Assembly (NCBI GenBank): GCA_964392775.1
Contig: CAYMRD010000010.1
Location: forward strand, 46,443-110,442
Length of the DNA stretch: 64,000 nt
Direction of reading: 5' to 3'
Source of the DNA: UKL13-3 sp964392775
Lineage (GTDB): Bacteria > Bacteroidota > Bacteroidia > UKL13-3
The position numbers and the translations under genes are program-made. Within the stretch, counting starts at the first letter, position 1. Each line of letters starts with the position of its first letter. Below, in pieces: positions 43,547 through 53,154 of the stretch. The notes below the pieces were generated by a model, which was not told where the DNA came from, made no database searches, and saw nothing but the letters and a program-made list of their open reading frames with translations.

Positions 43547-43578
43547 GGTTTTGTGGTTTTACGTAAAGCCACAAAGCC
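43547..43578. repeat. imperfect 16+16 palindrome between yicC and gmk
   Basis: GGTTTTGTGGTTTTAC followed directly by GTAAAGCCACAAAGCC. As plus-strand RNA every position can pair (two G-U); as minus-strand RNA two A-C mismatches remain. Preceded by GGTTTTATGGGTTTATGG. Possibly a dispersed repeat. Confidence 0.45.
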
Positions 43579-43591
43579 ATATTCCATATTC

Positions 43592-44461
43592 CTAAATAAT
43601 ATTATTGAGTTGCTCCTTAATTTTTTCAAGTTCATCTTTCATCTCCACCACACGTTGCTGGATTACAAAGTGATTGGCTTTGGAACCAAGTGTATTGATT
43701 TCACGACCCATTTCCTGAGCAATGAACCCCAGTTTTTTTCCGGCTGATTTTGAACCCATCGTTTCGATGAAATAAAGGCAATGTTGATGAAGACGTTTTT
43801 TCTCTTCGGTTACATCCAGCTTCTCCATATAATAAATCAGCTCCTGTTCGAAACGGTTTTTATCCAACGCATCTTCTTTGAGTTGGGTGATTTCCGATTC
43901 GATGCGTGAACGGATGGTGGCCATACGTTCCGGATCCAAAGCATCTACTTCTTTCAGCAACCGTTGAATGGCCTGAGTAAGTCGTGTAATCTCGACTGCC
44001 AGCATCTCCCCTTCTTTCATTCTGAATTTTTCAAATTCAATAAAAGCTTTGTTCACGGTATCCATCAACACTTTCATATCCTCTTCCGAACTTTCGTCTT
44101 CAACCGTTTGAAACAAGTTGGGCATGGCAAACAATCCTGCTGCCAGCATATTGGGGTCAATACCTCCCTGACGGCAGGCATCACTCAACTCATTAAGATA
44201 ATACGATGCAACATCTTTATTGATAGGCATCACTTTATCTTCGGCACGTTTAAACTGAACATTCACGTTTACCTGACAACTGCCCCGTTCAATCATGCGC
44301 GAAAGTTCCCTCCTTACTTCAAGGTCTTTGCTTTGCCATACCTTGGGCATGCGCAGGTTAATCTCTAAAAATTTATTATTGAGAGCTTTAAACTCTACTT
44401 TAATTTGATAACGGGCTGTTTCTGTTTCAGCCTGACCGTAGCCGGTCATTGATCTTAGCAT
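43592..44461 (-). CDS. yicC: YicC/YloC family endoribonuclease
   Basis: 289 residues. N-terminal LRSMTGYGQAETETARYQIKVEFKALNNKFLEINLRMP is the defining motif, and the C-terminal domain has LYFIETMGSKSAGKKLGFIAQEMGREINTLGSKAN (the metal-coordinating EMxRExNT region). E. coli YicC degrades small RNAs such as RyhB. Head of a yicC-gmk-nadD operon with its own promoter. Confidence 0.94.
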   Translation of the reverse strand: MLRSMTGYGQAETETARYQIKVEFKALNNKFLEINLRMPKVWQSKDLEVRRELSRMIERGSCQVNVNVQFKRAEDKVMPINKDVASYYLNELSDACRQGGIDPNMLAAGLFAMPNLFQTVEDESSEEDMKVLMDTVNKAFIEFEKFRMKEGEMLAVEITRLTQAIQRLLKEVDALDPERMATIRSRIESEITQLKEDALDKNRFEQELIYYMEKLDVTEEKKRLHQHCLYFIETMGSKSAGKKLGFIAQEMGREINTLGSKANHFVIQQRVVEMKDELEKIKEQLNNII

Positions 44462-44478
44462 ATTGGATAAACTTTGGG

Positions 44479-44508
44479 CAAAAGTAAGACAATTTAAAGA
44501 TTATCAAA
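44479..44508 (-). promoter_or_regulatory. promoter of yicC-gmk-nadD
   Basis: Minus strand TTTG (44508-44505), 18 nt, TACTTTTG (44486-44479), 17 nt before the start codon. The -33 overlaps the end of the upstream EamA gene. Confidence 0.6.
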
Positions 44509-45424
44509 CGGGCCTACTCAGGAGAGGATACCACTGTTTGCAGTTGTTTGGTTTTCGCCCCACCAGATACACCCCGGCAAATATGATAAAGATATACATC
44601 AGCTTTTGAAGTGTGAGTTCATCTTTCCCCGTAAGAATAGCTATCAGAGCGGCCAAAACCGGTTGTAAATAAATATAACTGCCTACCAGCGATGAGCTGG
44701 CTTTTTGCAGAGCATAGGCATTAAGCACATAAGTAACAAAGGTTGAACCAATGGTTACAAAAGCTACAAAGGCCCATATCTGCGGAGTAAAACCGGCAAA
44801 CTGAATATCGGCAAACTCTGCGGCAGCAAATGGAAAGACCACAAACCACCCAAACACAAAACCCCACATGGTAACGGTAAGCGGATGATATTTAATCATC
44901 AGCGACTTTGCATACACCAGATAAAATGCATAAATCATGGCATTGAGAGCCACCATTACATCACCCCAAACCGTTTCCGAACTGAAATTGAAACGTGTTC
45001 CTCCCATCAGCAACAAAGCACCAATAGCAGCCACCACGATACCAATTACCTTGACAGAAGTAATTCGCTCCTTTAAATACAACGCGGCAAACACCACCAC
45101 AAAAATGGGCGTATTGAGCATGAGCACCGCACCATTGATGGGAGTTGTAATTGACAGTCCTTTAAAAAACAGCAGCATATTAAAAGCAACACCAAATAAG
45201 GCACTTAAACCCAGTTGTAAAAAATCCTTGCGTCCAGTAATCCGCTTTTTAACAAAAACCGAATGGAAGATAAAGATGCACACTGCTGCAACGGTAACTC
45301 TCATTAATATGAAAGCAAAGGGTTTTACATATACCGGCATTACCTCCTTGGCAATGGTAAACGTAGCTCCGTAAATCAGCGATACGGTAAAAAGAGCAAG
45401 GTGTACTTTCCAGGATGATCTCAT
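44504..45424 (-). CDS. EamA/DMT superfamily transporter
   Basis: 306 residues, about ten membrane segments, two EamA repeats. The first starts LALFTVSLIYGATFTIAKEVMP and includes LMRVTVAAVCIFIFH and NGAVLMLNTPIFVVVFAALYLKERI. The second has ALNAMIYAFYLVYAKSL and LVGSYIYLQPVLAALIAILTGKDELT. Substrate unknown; family members export amino acids or other metabolites. Starts four bases inside the end of the MATE gene, so co-translated. Confidence 0.9.
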   Translation of the reverse strand: MRSSWKVHLALFTVSLIYGATFTIAKEVMPVYVKPFAFILMRVTVAAVCIFIFHSVFVKKRITGRKDFLQLGLSALFGVAFNMLLFFKGLSITTPINGAVLMLNTPIFVVVFAALYLKERITSVKVIGIVVAAIGALLLMGGTRFNFSSETVWGDVMVALNAMIYAFYLVYAKSLMIKYHPLTVTMWGFVFGWFVVFPFAAAEFADIQFAGFTPQIWAFVAFVTIGSTFVTYVLNAYALQKASSSLVGSYIYLQPVLAALIAILTGKDELTLQKLMYIFIIFAGVYLVGRKPNNCKQWYPLLSRPV

Positions 45425-46809
45425 GCTTGGTTCATCAACTCTTTATAGTGTTGTTTTTCTTCGGCCACAAAATTAAAGGCTCTCGACTCTTTGATGAAAC
45501 GAATGGTAAGCATCACAGCCGAAAACGTAAGTCCAAGGCTTAATCCAAACCAGATACCATACAAGGTCAAATCAAAATATTTGGCCAATATCCAACCAAT
45601 GGGAATACCAATTACCCAATAAGCAATAATGGTGATAACAGTTGGCATACGTGTATCGGCAATCCCTCTGAGCACACCTAAACTTACACACTGAATACCA
45701 TCACTCAACTGAAACAAAGCCGCAATCAATAATAAGTTGGAAGCCATACCGCCTACATACACATCCTGAATGTAAAGGGAAACAAAAAAGTGATTGAATA
45801 CCGCAAACAACAATGCGGTAACACCCATAAACAAAACACTCATGATTAATGCCGCTCTTCCCGAACGCATCAGATCCTCTTTGTGCTTACGCCCCCAGGC
45901 ATCGCCAACGGCAATACTTCCACCTGCCGAAATTCCGGTAGCCACCATATATGTAACCGAAGCCAAATTGATTGCAATTTGATGAGCCGCCAGTTGTTCC
46001 TTTCCAAACCAACCGATCATAATAGCAGCCGAAGCAAAGGCTCCTACTTCAAAAAAATACTGCATACCCGATGGTAATCCCACTTTAAAAATCTGCTTGA
46101 AGAACTTAAAACCTTCGGTTGTTTCTTTAACATGCAGCCACTGTTTATAAATGGGATTGTACAATACATACACAATCATGGCAATGGCCATCAATACACG
46201 GGTGATGGATGTTGCATACCCTGCTCCATCAAGACCCAATGCCGGAAAACCCCATTTACCGTAAATCAGAATCCAGTTCCACCAAACGTTAAACAATAAT
46301 CCGGCAATGGTAATCACAGCCGAAGGTTTGGTGATGGACAACCCATCACTGAATTGCTTAACTGCCATAAACAGCAGCATAAACACTGTTCCTGCATTTA
46401 AGATATGCAGGTAACTTTTGGTCAATGCCGTAACGGCAGGTTCCTGTCCAAACCAGTGAAGGTTTAATGTAAGTACATATAAGACAACACCAATACATAC
46501 ACTCAGGAGCAAAGAAGCCCGGAGCCCCTGACGAAACAACAACGCTGTATCATTTACATGGGTAGCACCTTTGGCTTTGGCAACTAAAGGCGAGATGGCC
46601 GTTAAGGTTCCGATACCCAGAATGGTGATGAGAAAATACACGGAATTGGCCAAGCCGGCAGCTGCCAGATTTGTGGCATCAATCTGCCCGATCATGACAA
46701 TATCAGCCACCCCCATCAATACAATCCCTATCTGCCCGATAATAATTGGATAACTCAGCTTAGCGACCTTCTTAAAATACGGTTTATACAAACCGATAAA
46801 ATGTTGCAT
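45421..46809 (-). CDS. MATE family efflux transporter
   Basis: 462 residues, about twelve membrane segments. SYPIIIGQIGIVLMGVADIVMIGQID starts the first bundle, with FLITILGIGTLTAISPLVAKA, and GLPSGMQYFFEVGAFASAAIMIGWFG the second. Cation-coupled drug or metabolite efflux is expected; the Na+/H+ preference is undecided. Its promoter lies within the SulP gene remnant upstream. Confidence 0.93.
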   Translation of the reverse strand: MQHFIGLYKPYFKKVAKLSYPIIIGQIGIVLMGVADIVMIGQIDATNLAAAGLANSVYFLITILGIGTLTAISPLVAKAKGATHVNDTALLFRQGLRASLLLSVCIGVVLYVLTLNLHWFGQEPAVTALTKSYLHILNAGTVFMLLFMAVKQFSDGLSITKPSAVITIAGLLFNVWWNWILIYGKWGFPALGLDGAGYATSITRVLMAIAMIVYVLYNPIYKQWLHVKETTEGFKFFKQIFKVGLPSGMQYFFEVGAFASAAIMIGWFGKEQLAAHQIAINLASVTYMVATGISAGGSIAVGDAWGRKHKEDLMRSGRAALIMSVLFMGVTALLFAVFNHFFVSLYIQDVYVGGMASNLLLIAALFQLSDGIQCVSLGVLRGIADTRMPTVITIIAYWVIGIPIGWILAKYFDLTLYGIWFGLSLGLTFSAVMLTIRFIKESRAFNFVAEEKQHYKELMNQA

Positions 46810-46825
46810 ATCAAAAAATGAGCGG

Positions 46826-46856
46826 CAAAGATAGCAGAATACACTCCGCAGCCAAA
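46826..46856 (-). promoter_or_regulatory. promoter of the MATE-EamA pair
   Basis: Minus strand TTTG (46856-46853), exactly 19 nt, TATCTTTG (46833-46826), 16 nt before the start codon. The best consensus promoter in the window. Confidence 0.75.
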
Positions 46857-46890
46857 CATGTTTTGACCATCATAGCAGGCGATGAAGCCT

Positions 46891-47186
46891 GACGCAAACA
46901 ATATCTGTTTGATCAGCAGTTTGCACATCCGGCCATTTTCAGTAATTTTATCGGCTTGAAAAAACAACCTGACACCTTGCCAAGAAGTAAAAATATCACA
47001 GTCGGTTTCAGCAATGTGAAACTTGCAGACCATACGGTGATGGAGCATATACATGAACTTGCCGGAAAGTACAGCGAAACCGGTAAAACATTTAAAGTGA
47101 TCAGGCTCGACAAGCACAAACCGTTATCAGCACATCCCGTGGCAACCCGTAAAAACATGAGCATGCATTCATTCAGATCATCATGA
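46891..47186 (+). pseudogene. STAS-domain stump of a SulP family anion transporter
   Basis: From a TGA at 46888-46890 the frame is open to 47186. It reads AHPAIFSNFIGLKK, KNITVGFSNVKLADHTVMEH, IHELAGKYSETGKTFKVIRL and DKHKPLSAHPVATRKN. This is the C-terminal STAS region of SulP permeases (FSN.K..DHT.MEHI, L..H.PLSAHP.A.RK). The ten or more membrane helices are missing upstream, where the MATE gene now begins. Its stop overlaps the next ATG (ATGA), showing a former operon. Internal TTG/GTG starts could still give a free STAS peptide. Confidence 0.75.
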
Positions 47187-48487
47187 GAAATTACTTTTTG
47201 ACTTTTGCAGCCATTGCATGCAGCATGCAGTTGTTTGCCCAAACCAAACCCTATCGTGAATTAAAGATGAGCTTAAATGATGACGGGTCACATTATATCA
47301 AAGCTACATTTACTGCACAAGTTTGGATGCGTTACAATGAAAGCAATCCGGGAACAACAGTTAATGGATTTGACAAACCACAAACCTATGATATCGGACT
47401 GAGAAGGGTTCGTTCGCAGATTTATGGAAAAATAACCGACAAGGTATTCTTCTATACTCAGATTGGGATCAATAATTTCGACTATAACTCGGCACGCAAA
47501 CCCGGCATCTTTTTTCATGATGTGGTAACCGAATATTATGTAACACCAAGAGCATTGCAAATTGGTGCCGGCTTAACTGCATGGACCGGATTTTTAAGAT
47601 ACTCGGCACCATCGGTAGCCAGTATTCTGAGCTATGACGCGCCTTTATATCAACAATCCACCAATGATATAAATGACCAGTTTCTGCGCAAGTTCAGCAT
47701 TTATGCCAAAGGAAAACTGGGCAAAATGGATTACCGTTTTATTATCGCCAACCCTATGCTGGTTGACCCAACGATTACAACGGTTAAACCCATCAGCGTA
47801 AACTCCGATTTCTCATACAAACCGCCTCAACTGCAAAGCAGCGGATATGTGATGTATCAGTTTTGGGATGAAGAAAGTAACCTCATTCCGTATATGGCCG
47901 GAAACTACCTTGGCAAAAAAAATGTATTCAATATTGGAGCCGGGTTCCAGTATCAGCCCGATGCCATGTGGCATTATGGAAGCGCCACAATCAAAGATAC
48001 CATCATGCAGAATATGCTCAATTATGGTGTGGATGTATTCCTGGATCATCCTGTTGGTGATAAAGGATCAGCAATTACTGCTTATGCCGCAGCCTCGTAC
48101 AGCGACTATGGCAAAAATTATGTGCGCAACAACGGAGCCATGAACCCGGCACCCGGCACCGGAACATCTTTTAACGGAGGTGGCAGTGCCTTTCCAATGG
48201 TGGGAACCGGCACCACATACTTCGGACAAGTTGGCTACCTCTTACCCAAATCATTTTTGGGTGATAAAAACGGACAACTTCAACCTTATGCAGATCTGAC
48301 ATTGTCGCAATTTGACCGGCTGCATGACAATGTGGTGATGTGGGATGCCGGTGTAAACTGGTTGATCGAAGGACACAGGTCTAAGTTCACGTTAAACTAT
48401 CAAAACCGGCCGGTATTCACCAATAACGATTTAAAAGAATCAACCCGGAAGGGAATGGTTATCTTACAATTTCAGATTGCCATTTAA
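47183..48487 (+). CDS. outer-membrane porin-like protein
   Basis: 434 residues with signal peptide MRNYFLTFAAIACSMQLFAQ. A beta-barrel profile follows: alternating amphipathic strands, YIKATFTAQVWMRYNESNP, GLRRVRSQIYGKITDKVFFY, QPYADLTLSQFDRLHDNVVM and the terminal strand KGMVILQFQIAI. It resembles the phosphate-selective/OprP-like or 'porin' family of Bacteroidota. Overlaps the SulP remnant by ATGA, so it was probably the outer-membrane partner of that anion transporter and is now possibly without its own promoter. Confidence 0.75.
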   Translation: MRNYFLTFAAIACSMQLFAQTKPYRELKMSLNDDGSHYIKATFTAQVWMRYNESNPGTTVNGFDKPQTYDIGLRRVRSQIYGKITDKVFFYTQIGINNFDYNSARKPGIFFHDVVTEYYVTPRALQIGAGLTAWTGFLRYSAPSVASILSYDAPLYQQSTNDINDQFLRKFSIYAKGKLGKMDYRFIIANPMLVDPTITTVKPISVNSDFSYKPPQLQSSGYVMYQFWDEESNLIPYMAGNYLGKKNVFNIGAGFQYQPDAMWHYGSATIKDTIMQNMLNYGVDVFLDHPVGDKGSAITAYAAASYSDYGKNYVRNNGAMNPAPGTGTSFNGGGSAFPMVGTGTTYFGQVGYLLPKSFLGDKNGQLQPYADLTLSQFDRLHDNVVMWDAGVNWLIEGHRSKFTLNYQNRPVFTNNDLKESTRKGMVILQFQIAI

Positions 48488-48513
48488 AAATGAAGCCCCA
48501 TAACAGCAGTGTT

Positions 48514-48558
48514 CACAGCGAAAGAACGCAGCACCCGCTGTGTAAAATCGTTGCGTTC
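48514..48558. repeat. overlapping inverted repeats downstream of the porin gene
   Basis: CACAGCG/CGCTGTG (48514-48520, 48536-48542) and GAACGCA/TGCGTTC (48524-48530, 48552-48558) are interleaved and mutually exclusive as hairpins. Role unknown. Confidence 0.4.
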
Positions 48559-48600
48559 GCTACAGTTAAGTATTAAATAGATTTAACATTAAGATCATTT

Positions 48601-48630
48601 AAAATGCCCGACCCTAAAATCGGGTATTTT
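48601..48630 (+). terminator. terminator upstream of the two-component system genes
   Basis: AAAATGCCCGA and TCGGGTATTTT pair over 11 bp (one G-U) around an 8-nt loop, with TTTTTG following. The same tail reads TATTTTTG, a perfect -7 box 31 nt before the response-regulator start. Confidence 0.7.
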
Positions 48631-48663
48631 TGTTATTAACCATCAATACCCTAGTTTTACATT

Positions 48664-49353
48664 GTGAATGACAGCATCTCTATTCTCCTTGTAGAAGACG
48701 ATCCCAAACTGGGTAAAACCATCCAATCAGAGTTGAATGCAAACGGCTTTACAACTGATTTGGCTTTTGATGGGAAAGTAGCCGAATCTCTTTTCTACAA
48801 AAACGAGTACCGGCTCATATTGCTTGACATCAACCTGCCTCATAAAAACGGATGGGAACTTTGCAAAGAATTCAGGGGGGCGAATCCTGCCATTCCCATT
48901 ATTATGCTCACGGCTTTAGGCGAAATTCAGGATAAAATGGATGCTTTTAATGCCGGTGCTGACGATTATCTGGTAAAACCCTTTCATTTATCTGAACTCC
49001 TTGCCCGCATCAAAGTTTTTATGAAACGCATGCAAACCAAAGAACTGATGGATGAGGTTTTGAGAGTAGGTGATTTAGAAATTAACCTAAGCAATAAAGC
49101 AGTGAGCCGTGATGGAAAAGACATCAACCTTACCGCCAAAGAATTTAAACTTTTGGAGTTGCTGATGCGCAACAAAGGACGGGTTATTTCGAAGGCCGTT
49201 ATTGCCGAAAAAATATGGAATATCAATTTTGATACCGGCACCAATACCATTGAAGTATATATCAGTTTTTTGCGCAATAAAATTGACAAGCCCTTTTCTT
49301 CAGCACTTATCCAAACCAAACCCGGGTTTGGCTATTTTATTAAGGAGTCATGA
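48664..49353 (+). CDS. OmpR-family response regulator
   Basis: 229 residues from a GTG start (48664). Receiver domain: ILLVEDDPKLG, phospho-acceptor Asp in RLILLDINLPHKNGWELC, IIMLTALGEIQDKMDAFNAGADDYLVKPF. Winged-helix domain: LTAKEFKLLELLMRNKGRVISKAVIAEKIW and IEVYISFLRNKI, ending TKPGFGYFI. Overlaps the kinase gene by four bases and heads the run of genes leading into the RND efflux system, which it probably controls in response to metal (CzcR/CusR-like). Confidence 0.93.
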   Translation: MNDSISILLVEDDPKLGKTIQSELNANGFTTDLAFDGKVAESLFYKNEYRLILLDINLPHKNGWELCKEFRGANPAIPIIMLTALGEIQDKMDAFNAGADDYLVKPFHLSELLARIKVFMKRMQTKELMDEVLRVGDLEINLSNKAVSRDGKDINLTAKEFKLLELLMRNKGRVISKAVIAEKIWNINFDTGTNTIEVYISFLRNKIDKPFSSALIQTKPGFGYFIKES

Positions 49354-50717
49354 ATTTTAAAATAAGGTCGGCCCTTTTGTTTTCGGCCCTTATGGCCTTT
49401 ATTTTACTGGCGAGCTATATCGTCATTTATGCGTTGTATGCCAATTTCAAGAAAGATGAATTTTTCTTACGACTGGAACAAAAAGCCTGGACAACTTACA
49501 AGCTGCTGATTGATATCAAAGAAATCGATCACAATCTGCTACAGGTTATCGACAAAAATTCAATCAATGCGTTGTATGACGAAAAGGTTCTGATATTCGA
49601 CAAAAACCACAACCTTATATACAGCAGTATTGATGACCATGCCATTACCTACAACAAAGAACTGTTGGATGAAATTGAATCTGAAAAACTGGTTAAATAC
49701 TCGGATGCCGACCGTGAGGTTGTGGGGATATTCATTCAATCGGGAGCCAACAAAGGTATTGCAATCGCTTCGGCCAATGACAAGTTTGGGAAAATAAAGC
49801 TCCAAAAACTGCTCTATATTCTTATTTTCTCGTATCTGGCAGCCTTGCTCGCATCGGCATTTATCTCCTACTTTTACGTAAAGCAGGCCTTTGCTCCGAT
49901 TGACATCCTCAACAAACAGATTACACGCATTCGTCAGAACCGTTTGAACGAACGGGTTCCTGTAACCGAATCTCAGGATGAGCTAAACCAGCTCGCCATC
50001 AATTTTAATAAGATGCTGGAGCGCATTGAAGCAGCGTTTTATGTGCAAAAAAGTTTTATTCAACATGCTTCCCATGAATTGCGTACCCCGCTGGCAAACC
50101 TTATTACCAGTTGCGAAGCTGCCTTAAACCGAAACCTCACAATTGAAGAATACCGGTCTTTAATTAAATCCCTCAATGAGGAACACCATAATCTGGTTGA
50201 ACTTACAAATGCCTTACTTCTTTTATCAAAATACGAAAGTGCAACCGAAGAGCTTTTGCAAGACAAAATAAGAGGAGATGAGCTCTTGTTTCAAACCATT
50301 GAAGAAGTACAAGCCCTGTTCCCTAAACATATTATCCACTTCAACTTTGATAAGCCACCCACCGATGAATCGGAATTAACCATTAGCGGAAATGAAGTTT
50401 TGCTCAAAACGGCACTGGGAAACCTGATGCGCAATGCCTGCAAGTATGCCGACAATAAGCAGATCTCTATACGCTTATTATCTCCTCCTCAATCCATCTG
50501 TTTCGAATTTTCCAATCAGGGTCCAACATTGTATGAAGATGAAATTGAGATGATGAGCCAACCTTTTTTCAGGGGCCGGAATGCCGAAAATCAAACAGGA
50601 TATGGACTGGGATTATCGATCACCAAACGTATTGTTGATTTACACCGTGGTTCATTGTTATATAGCAAAGAATCACAGTTAAACCACTTCACCATCGAAA
50701 TCCCAAGAAATATTTAA
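49350..50717 (+). CDS. sensor histidine kinase
   Basis: 455 residues. Two membrane segments (ALLFSALMAFILLASYIVIYAL; LLYILIFSYLAALLASAFISYFY) bracket a periplasmic sensor of about 120 residues. HAMP region, then H-box FIQHASHELRTPLANLI, N-box ALGNLMRNACKYAD, and GYGLGLSITKRIV. The periplasmic part has no CxxC or His cluster, so the signal is not evident from motifs. Coupled to the response regulator; 70 bp before the TolC gene. Confidence 0.93.
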   Translation: MNFKIRSALLFSALMAFILLASYIVIYALYANFKKDEFFLRLEQKAWTTYKLLIDIKEIDHNLLQVIDKNSINALYDEKVLIFDKNHNLIYSSIDDHAITYNKELLDEIESEKLVKYSDADREVVGIFIQSGANKGIAIASANDKFGKIKLQKLLYILIFSYLAALLASAFISYFYVKQAFAPIDILNKQITRIRQNRLNERVPVTESQDELNQLAINFNKMLERIEAAFYVQKSFIQHASHELRTPLANLITSCEAALNRNLTIEEYRSLIKSLNEEHHNLVELTNALLLLSKYESATEELLQDKIRGDELLFQTIEEVQALFPKHIIHFNFDKPPTDESELTISGNEVLLKTALGNLMRNACKYADNKQISIRLLSPPQSICFEFSNQGPTLYEDEIEMMSQPFFRGRNAENQTGYGLGLSITKRIVDLHRGSLLYSKESQLNHFTIEIPRNI

Positions 50718-50787
50718 GCCAATTTTAATCCCTAATTTAACTCAGGATTAAGCTAATGGCGGCAACTTGCAAGCCGACTTACAGGTT

Positions 50788-52038
50788 ATGCGCAACTTTA
50801 TTTTCATCATTCTTTCTCTATTGTATTCTGTGTCAAAGGCTCAGGATACGCTTTCATTATCGCTTCAACAAACAGACAGCATCTTTCTAACCAACAATTT
50901 AAGTTTACTTGCTTCAAAGTATAAAATTGATGGATCGAAGGCCTTGATACAACAGGCAAAACTATGGGATAACCCAACCCTGAGTACAGAATGGAACCTC
51001 TACAATCCTCAAAAGGACAAGTTTTTTGATGTAGGCAAATCGGGGCAAAAAATTGTAGGCATCGATCAGGTTATCAGCATTGCCGGTAAACGTAACAAAC
51101 GTGTGGCCTTAGCAAGATCCAATGCCCAATACACCGAATTTGAATTTTATGAGTTGATGAGAACCCTCAAAACAGAGGTGCACAGCAATTACTATACAAT
51201 CTATTTTAACAGTCTTACTGTTCAGAAATATAACAGACAACTGTCAACTTTATCTGAAATCATTAATGCTTTACAAACACAAGCCGACAAAGGGAATATC
51301 CCTCTTAAAGAGGTACTTCGCCTCAAGGCCTTGTACTACCATCTTAACAATGAGCGAACAGACCTTATGTCGGACTTACTGGATGCTCAACAACAATTGG
51401 GAACCTTACTTCAGCTTTCAGCTCTTATTCAATGTACACCAACCGAACGTGAGCTTAATAAATACTCTACCGACAGTTTAAGTTTAAAGCCTTTATTGGC
51501 AAAAGCCATTGAAAACCGTCCGGATTTGAAGATGGCACAAAACTTAAGTCAACAGGCACAACTCAACTATTCATTTCAAAAAAGATCAGCCTACCCCGAC
51601 TTGCATTTAGGTGCAACCTACGATCAGGCCGGTAGTTATATCAACAACTATACGGGAATTACATTCGGGATGGATTTGCCGGTGTGGAACCGCAATCAGG
51701 GCAATATCAAATTTGCAAAAGCTGTAACCAAACAATACGAAGCCGAATTGCAAAACAAAACCATCGCGGTAAACAATGAGGTTCAAACAACCTATCAAAA
51801 ACTGCTTCAAATAGAACTGGAATATAAAAAGGTGGATGTTGACTTCGGTAAAAATTTCGAATTGCTGAACGAAGGATTTGTACAGAATTTCCAAAAACGC
51901 AATATCTCCATGATTGAGTTTACGGATTTTATTGAAGCCTACAACAACAGCATACAACAACTCAACAAGTTAAAAGAAAAGAGAATTCAAACATATGAAG
52001 AACTTAATTATGTTATCGGTGAAGAACTATTCCATTAA
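50788..52038 (+). CDS. TolC/CzcC family outer-membrane efflux protein
   Basis: 416 residues from the ATG at 50788 with signal peptide MRNFIFIILSLLYSVSKAQ. Two OEP repeats of long helices: NLSLLASKYKIDGSKALIQQ, LWDNPTLSTEWNLYNP, IDQVISIAGKRNKRVALA, and ENRPDLKMAQNLSQQAQLNY, FGMDLPVWNRNQGNIK. The outer-membrane channel of the following RND pump. The adaptor gene starts 44 bp inside its end in another frame. Confidence 0.92.
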   Translation: MRNFIFIILSLLYSVSKAQDTLSLSLQQTDSIFLTNNLSLLASKYKIDGSKALIQQAKLWDNPTLSTEWNLYNPQKDKFFDVGKSGQKIVGIDQVISIAGKRNKRVALARSNAQYTEFEFYELMRTLKTEVHSNYYTIYFNSLTVQKYNRQLSTLSEIINALQTQADKGNIPLKEVLRLKALYYHLNNERTDLMSDLLDAQQQLGTLLQLSALIQCTPTERELNKYSTDSLSLKPLLAKAIENRPDLKMAQNLSQQAQLNYSFQKRSAYPDLHLGATYDQAGSYINNYTGITFGMDLPVWNRNQGNIKFAKAVTKQYEAELQNKTIAVNNEVQTTYQKLLQIELEYKKVDVDFGKNFELLNEGFVQNFQKRNISMIEFTDFIEAYNNSIQQLNKLKEKRIQTYEELNYVIGEELFH

Positions 52039-53113
52039 TATATTTCTTGCATCAGTCTTTGCATTATCAATACTGGTTTCCTGCAACCATCAGAACCTCG
52101 TTATTGAAGAAAAAACCGCCTTTTCGCTGAGTGATACCATGATGAAACGCATTAGTATTTACGAAGCAAAGCTGGAACCTGTTCAATTGAAACTCCGGCT
52201 GGTGGGAAGAATTATGGCGGATGAAAACCGGTTGGTGGAAGTTTTTCCGCTGGTGGGTGGTAATGTGAGCGAAGTAAATGTTGAGCTGGGTGATCATGTT
52301 CAAAAAGGAGATGTGCTGGCCGTAATCAAAAGTGGTGAGGTTGCCGACTTTGAACGCCAATTAACGGATGCCCGCAGTGATTTGCTAGTGGCTCAAAAAA
52401 ATCTTCAGGTTGCCGAAGACTTATACAGCAGCAAACTGGCTTCCGAAAAAGATGTATTGGCAGCCCGCAATGAAGTAAACAAAACAGAAGCCGAGTTGTC
52501 TCGCATCAATGAGGTTATCAGTATTTACGGCATCAATAAAAAATCGGAATACCAGGCCAAAGCTCCTATCAGTGGTTTTATCATTGAGAAAAACATAAAC
52601 AGGGATATGCAGCTGCGTTCCGACAAATCGGATAATATTTTCACCATTGCCGATATCAATGATGTTTGGGTAAATGCAAGTGTGTATGAATCCGACATCT
52701 CAAAGATCCGGGAAAACATGGAGGCTGAGGTAAAAACCATCAGTTATCCTGATAGTACCTTTAATGGCAAAGTGGATAAAATCTATAATATTCTGGATCC
52801 TCAAACCAAAACGATGAAGGTTAGAATCAAGCTGGGCAATGCAAGCTATATACTCAAACCGGAGATGAATGCTGTAATCACGCTCAAATACCAGGACAAC
52901 AATACCAAGATTGCCGTACCATCCGCAGCGGTTATATTTGACAACAGCAAAAATTTCGTGATGGTATTTCACGACAAACACAATATCGAAACCCGTGAGG
53001 TAACGATCTACAGACAGGCTGGCGAAACAACCTATATCGAAACCGGACTCAAAGACGGAGAAAAAATAATCAGCAAAAATCAGTTGCTGATTTATGATGC
53101 GCTCAACGACTAA
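51995..53113 (+). CDS. RND periplasmic adaptor subunit (CusB/CzcB-like)
   Basis: 372 residues. Lipoprotein signal ending ALSILVSC. Membrane-fusion domains: barrel-sandwich VGGNVSEVNVELGDHVQKGDVLAVI, a helical hairpin (about 125-175), AKAPISGFIIEKNINRDMQL, beta barrel YPDSTFNGKVDKIYNILDPQTKTMKVRI. No His-rich metal-binding N-terminal extension is seen. The first ATG overlaps the TolC gene by 44 bp; MLSVKNYS six codons later is an alternative start. Confidence 0.92.
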   Translation: MKNLIMLSVKNYSINIFLASVFALSILVSCNHQNLVIEEKTAFSLSDTMMKRISIYEAKLEPVQLKLRLVGRIMADENRLVEVFPLVGGNVSEVNVELGDHVQKGDVLAVIKSGEVADFERQLTDARSDLLVAQKNLQVAEDLYSSKLASEKDVLAARNEVNKTEAELSRINEVISIYGINKKSEYQAKAPISGFIIEKNINRDMQLRSDKSDNIFTIADINDVWVNASVYESDISKIRENMEAEVKTISYPDSTFNGKVDKIYNILDPQTKTMKVRIKLGNASYILKPEMNAVITLKYQDNNTKIAVPSAAVIFDNSKNFVMVFHDKHNIETREVTIYRQAGETTYIETGLKDGEKIISKNQLLIYDALND

Positions 53114-53154
53114 ACATATTCCCGGATTAAGAGTTCATACTAGATTTTAAGACC

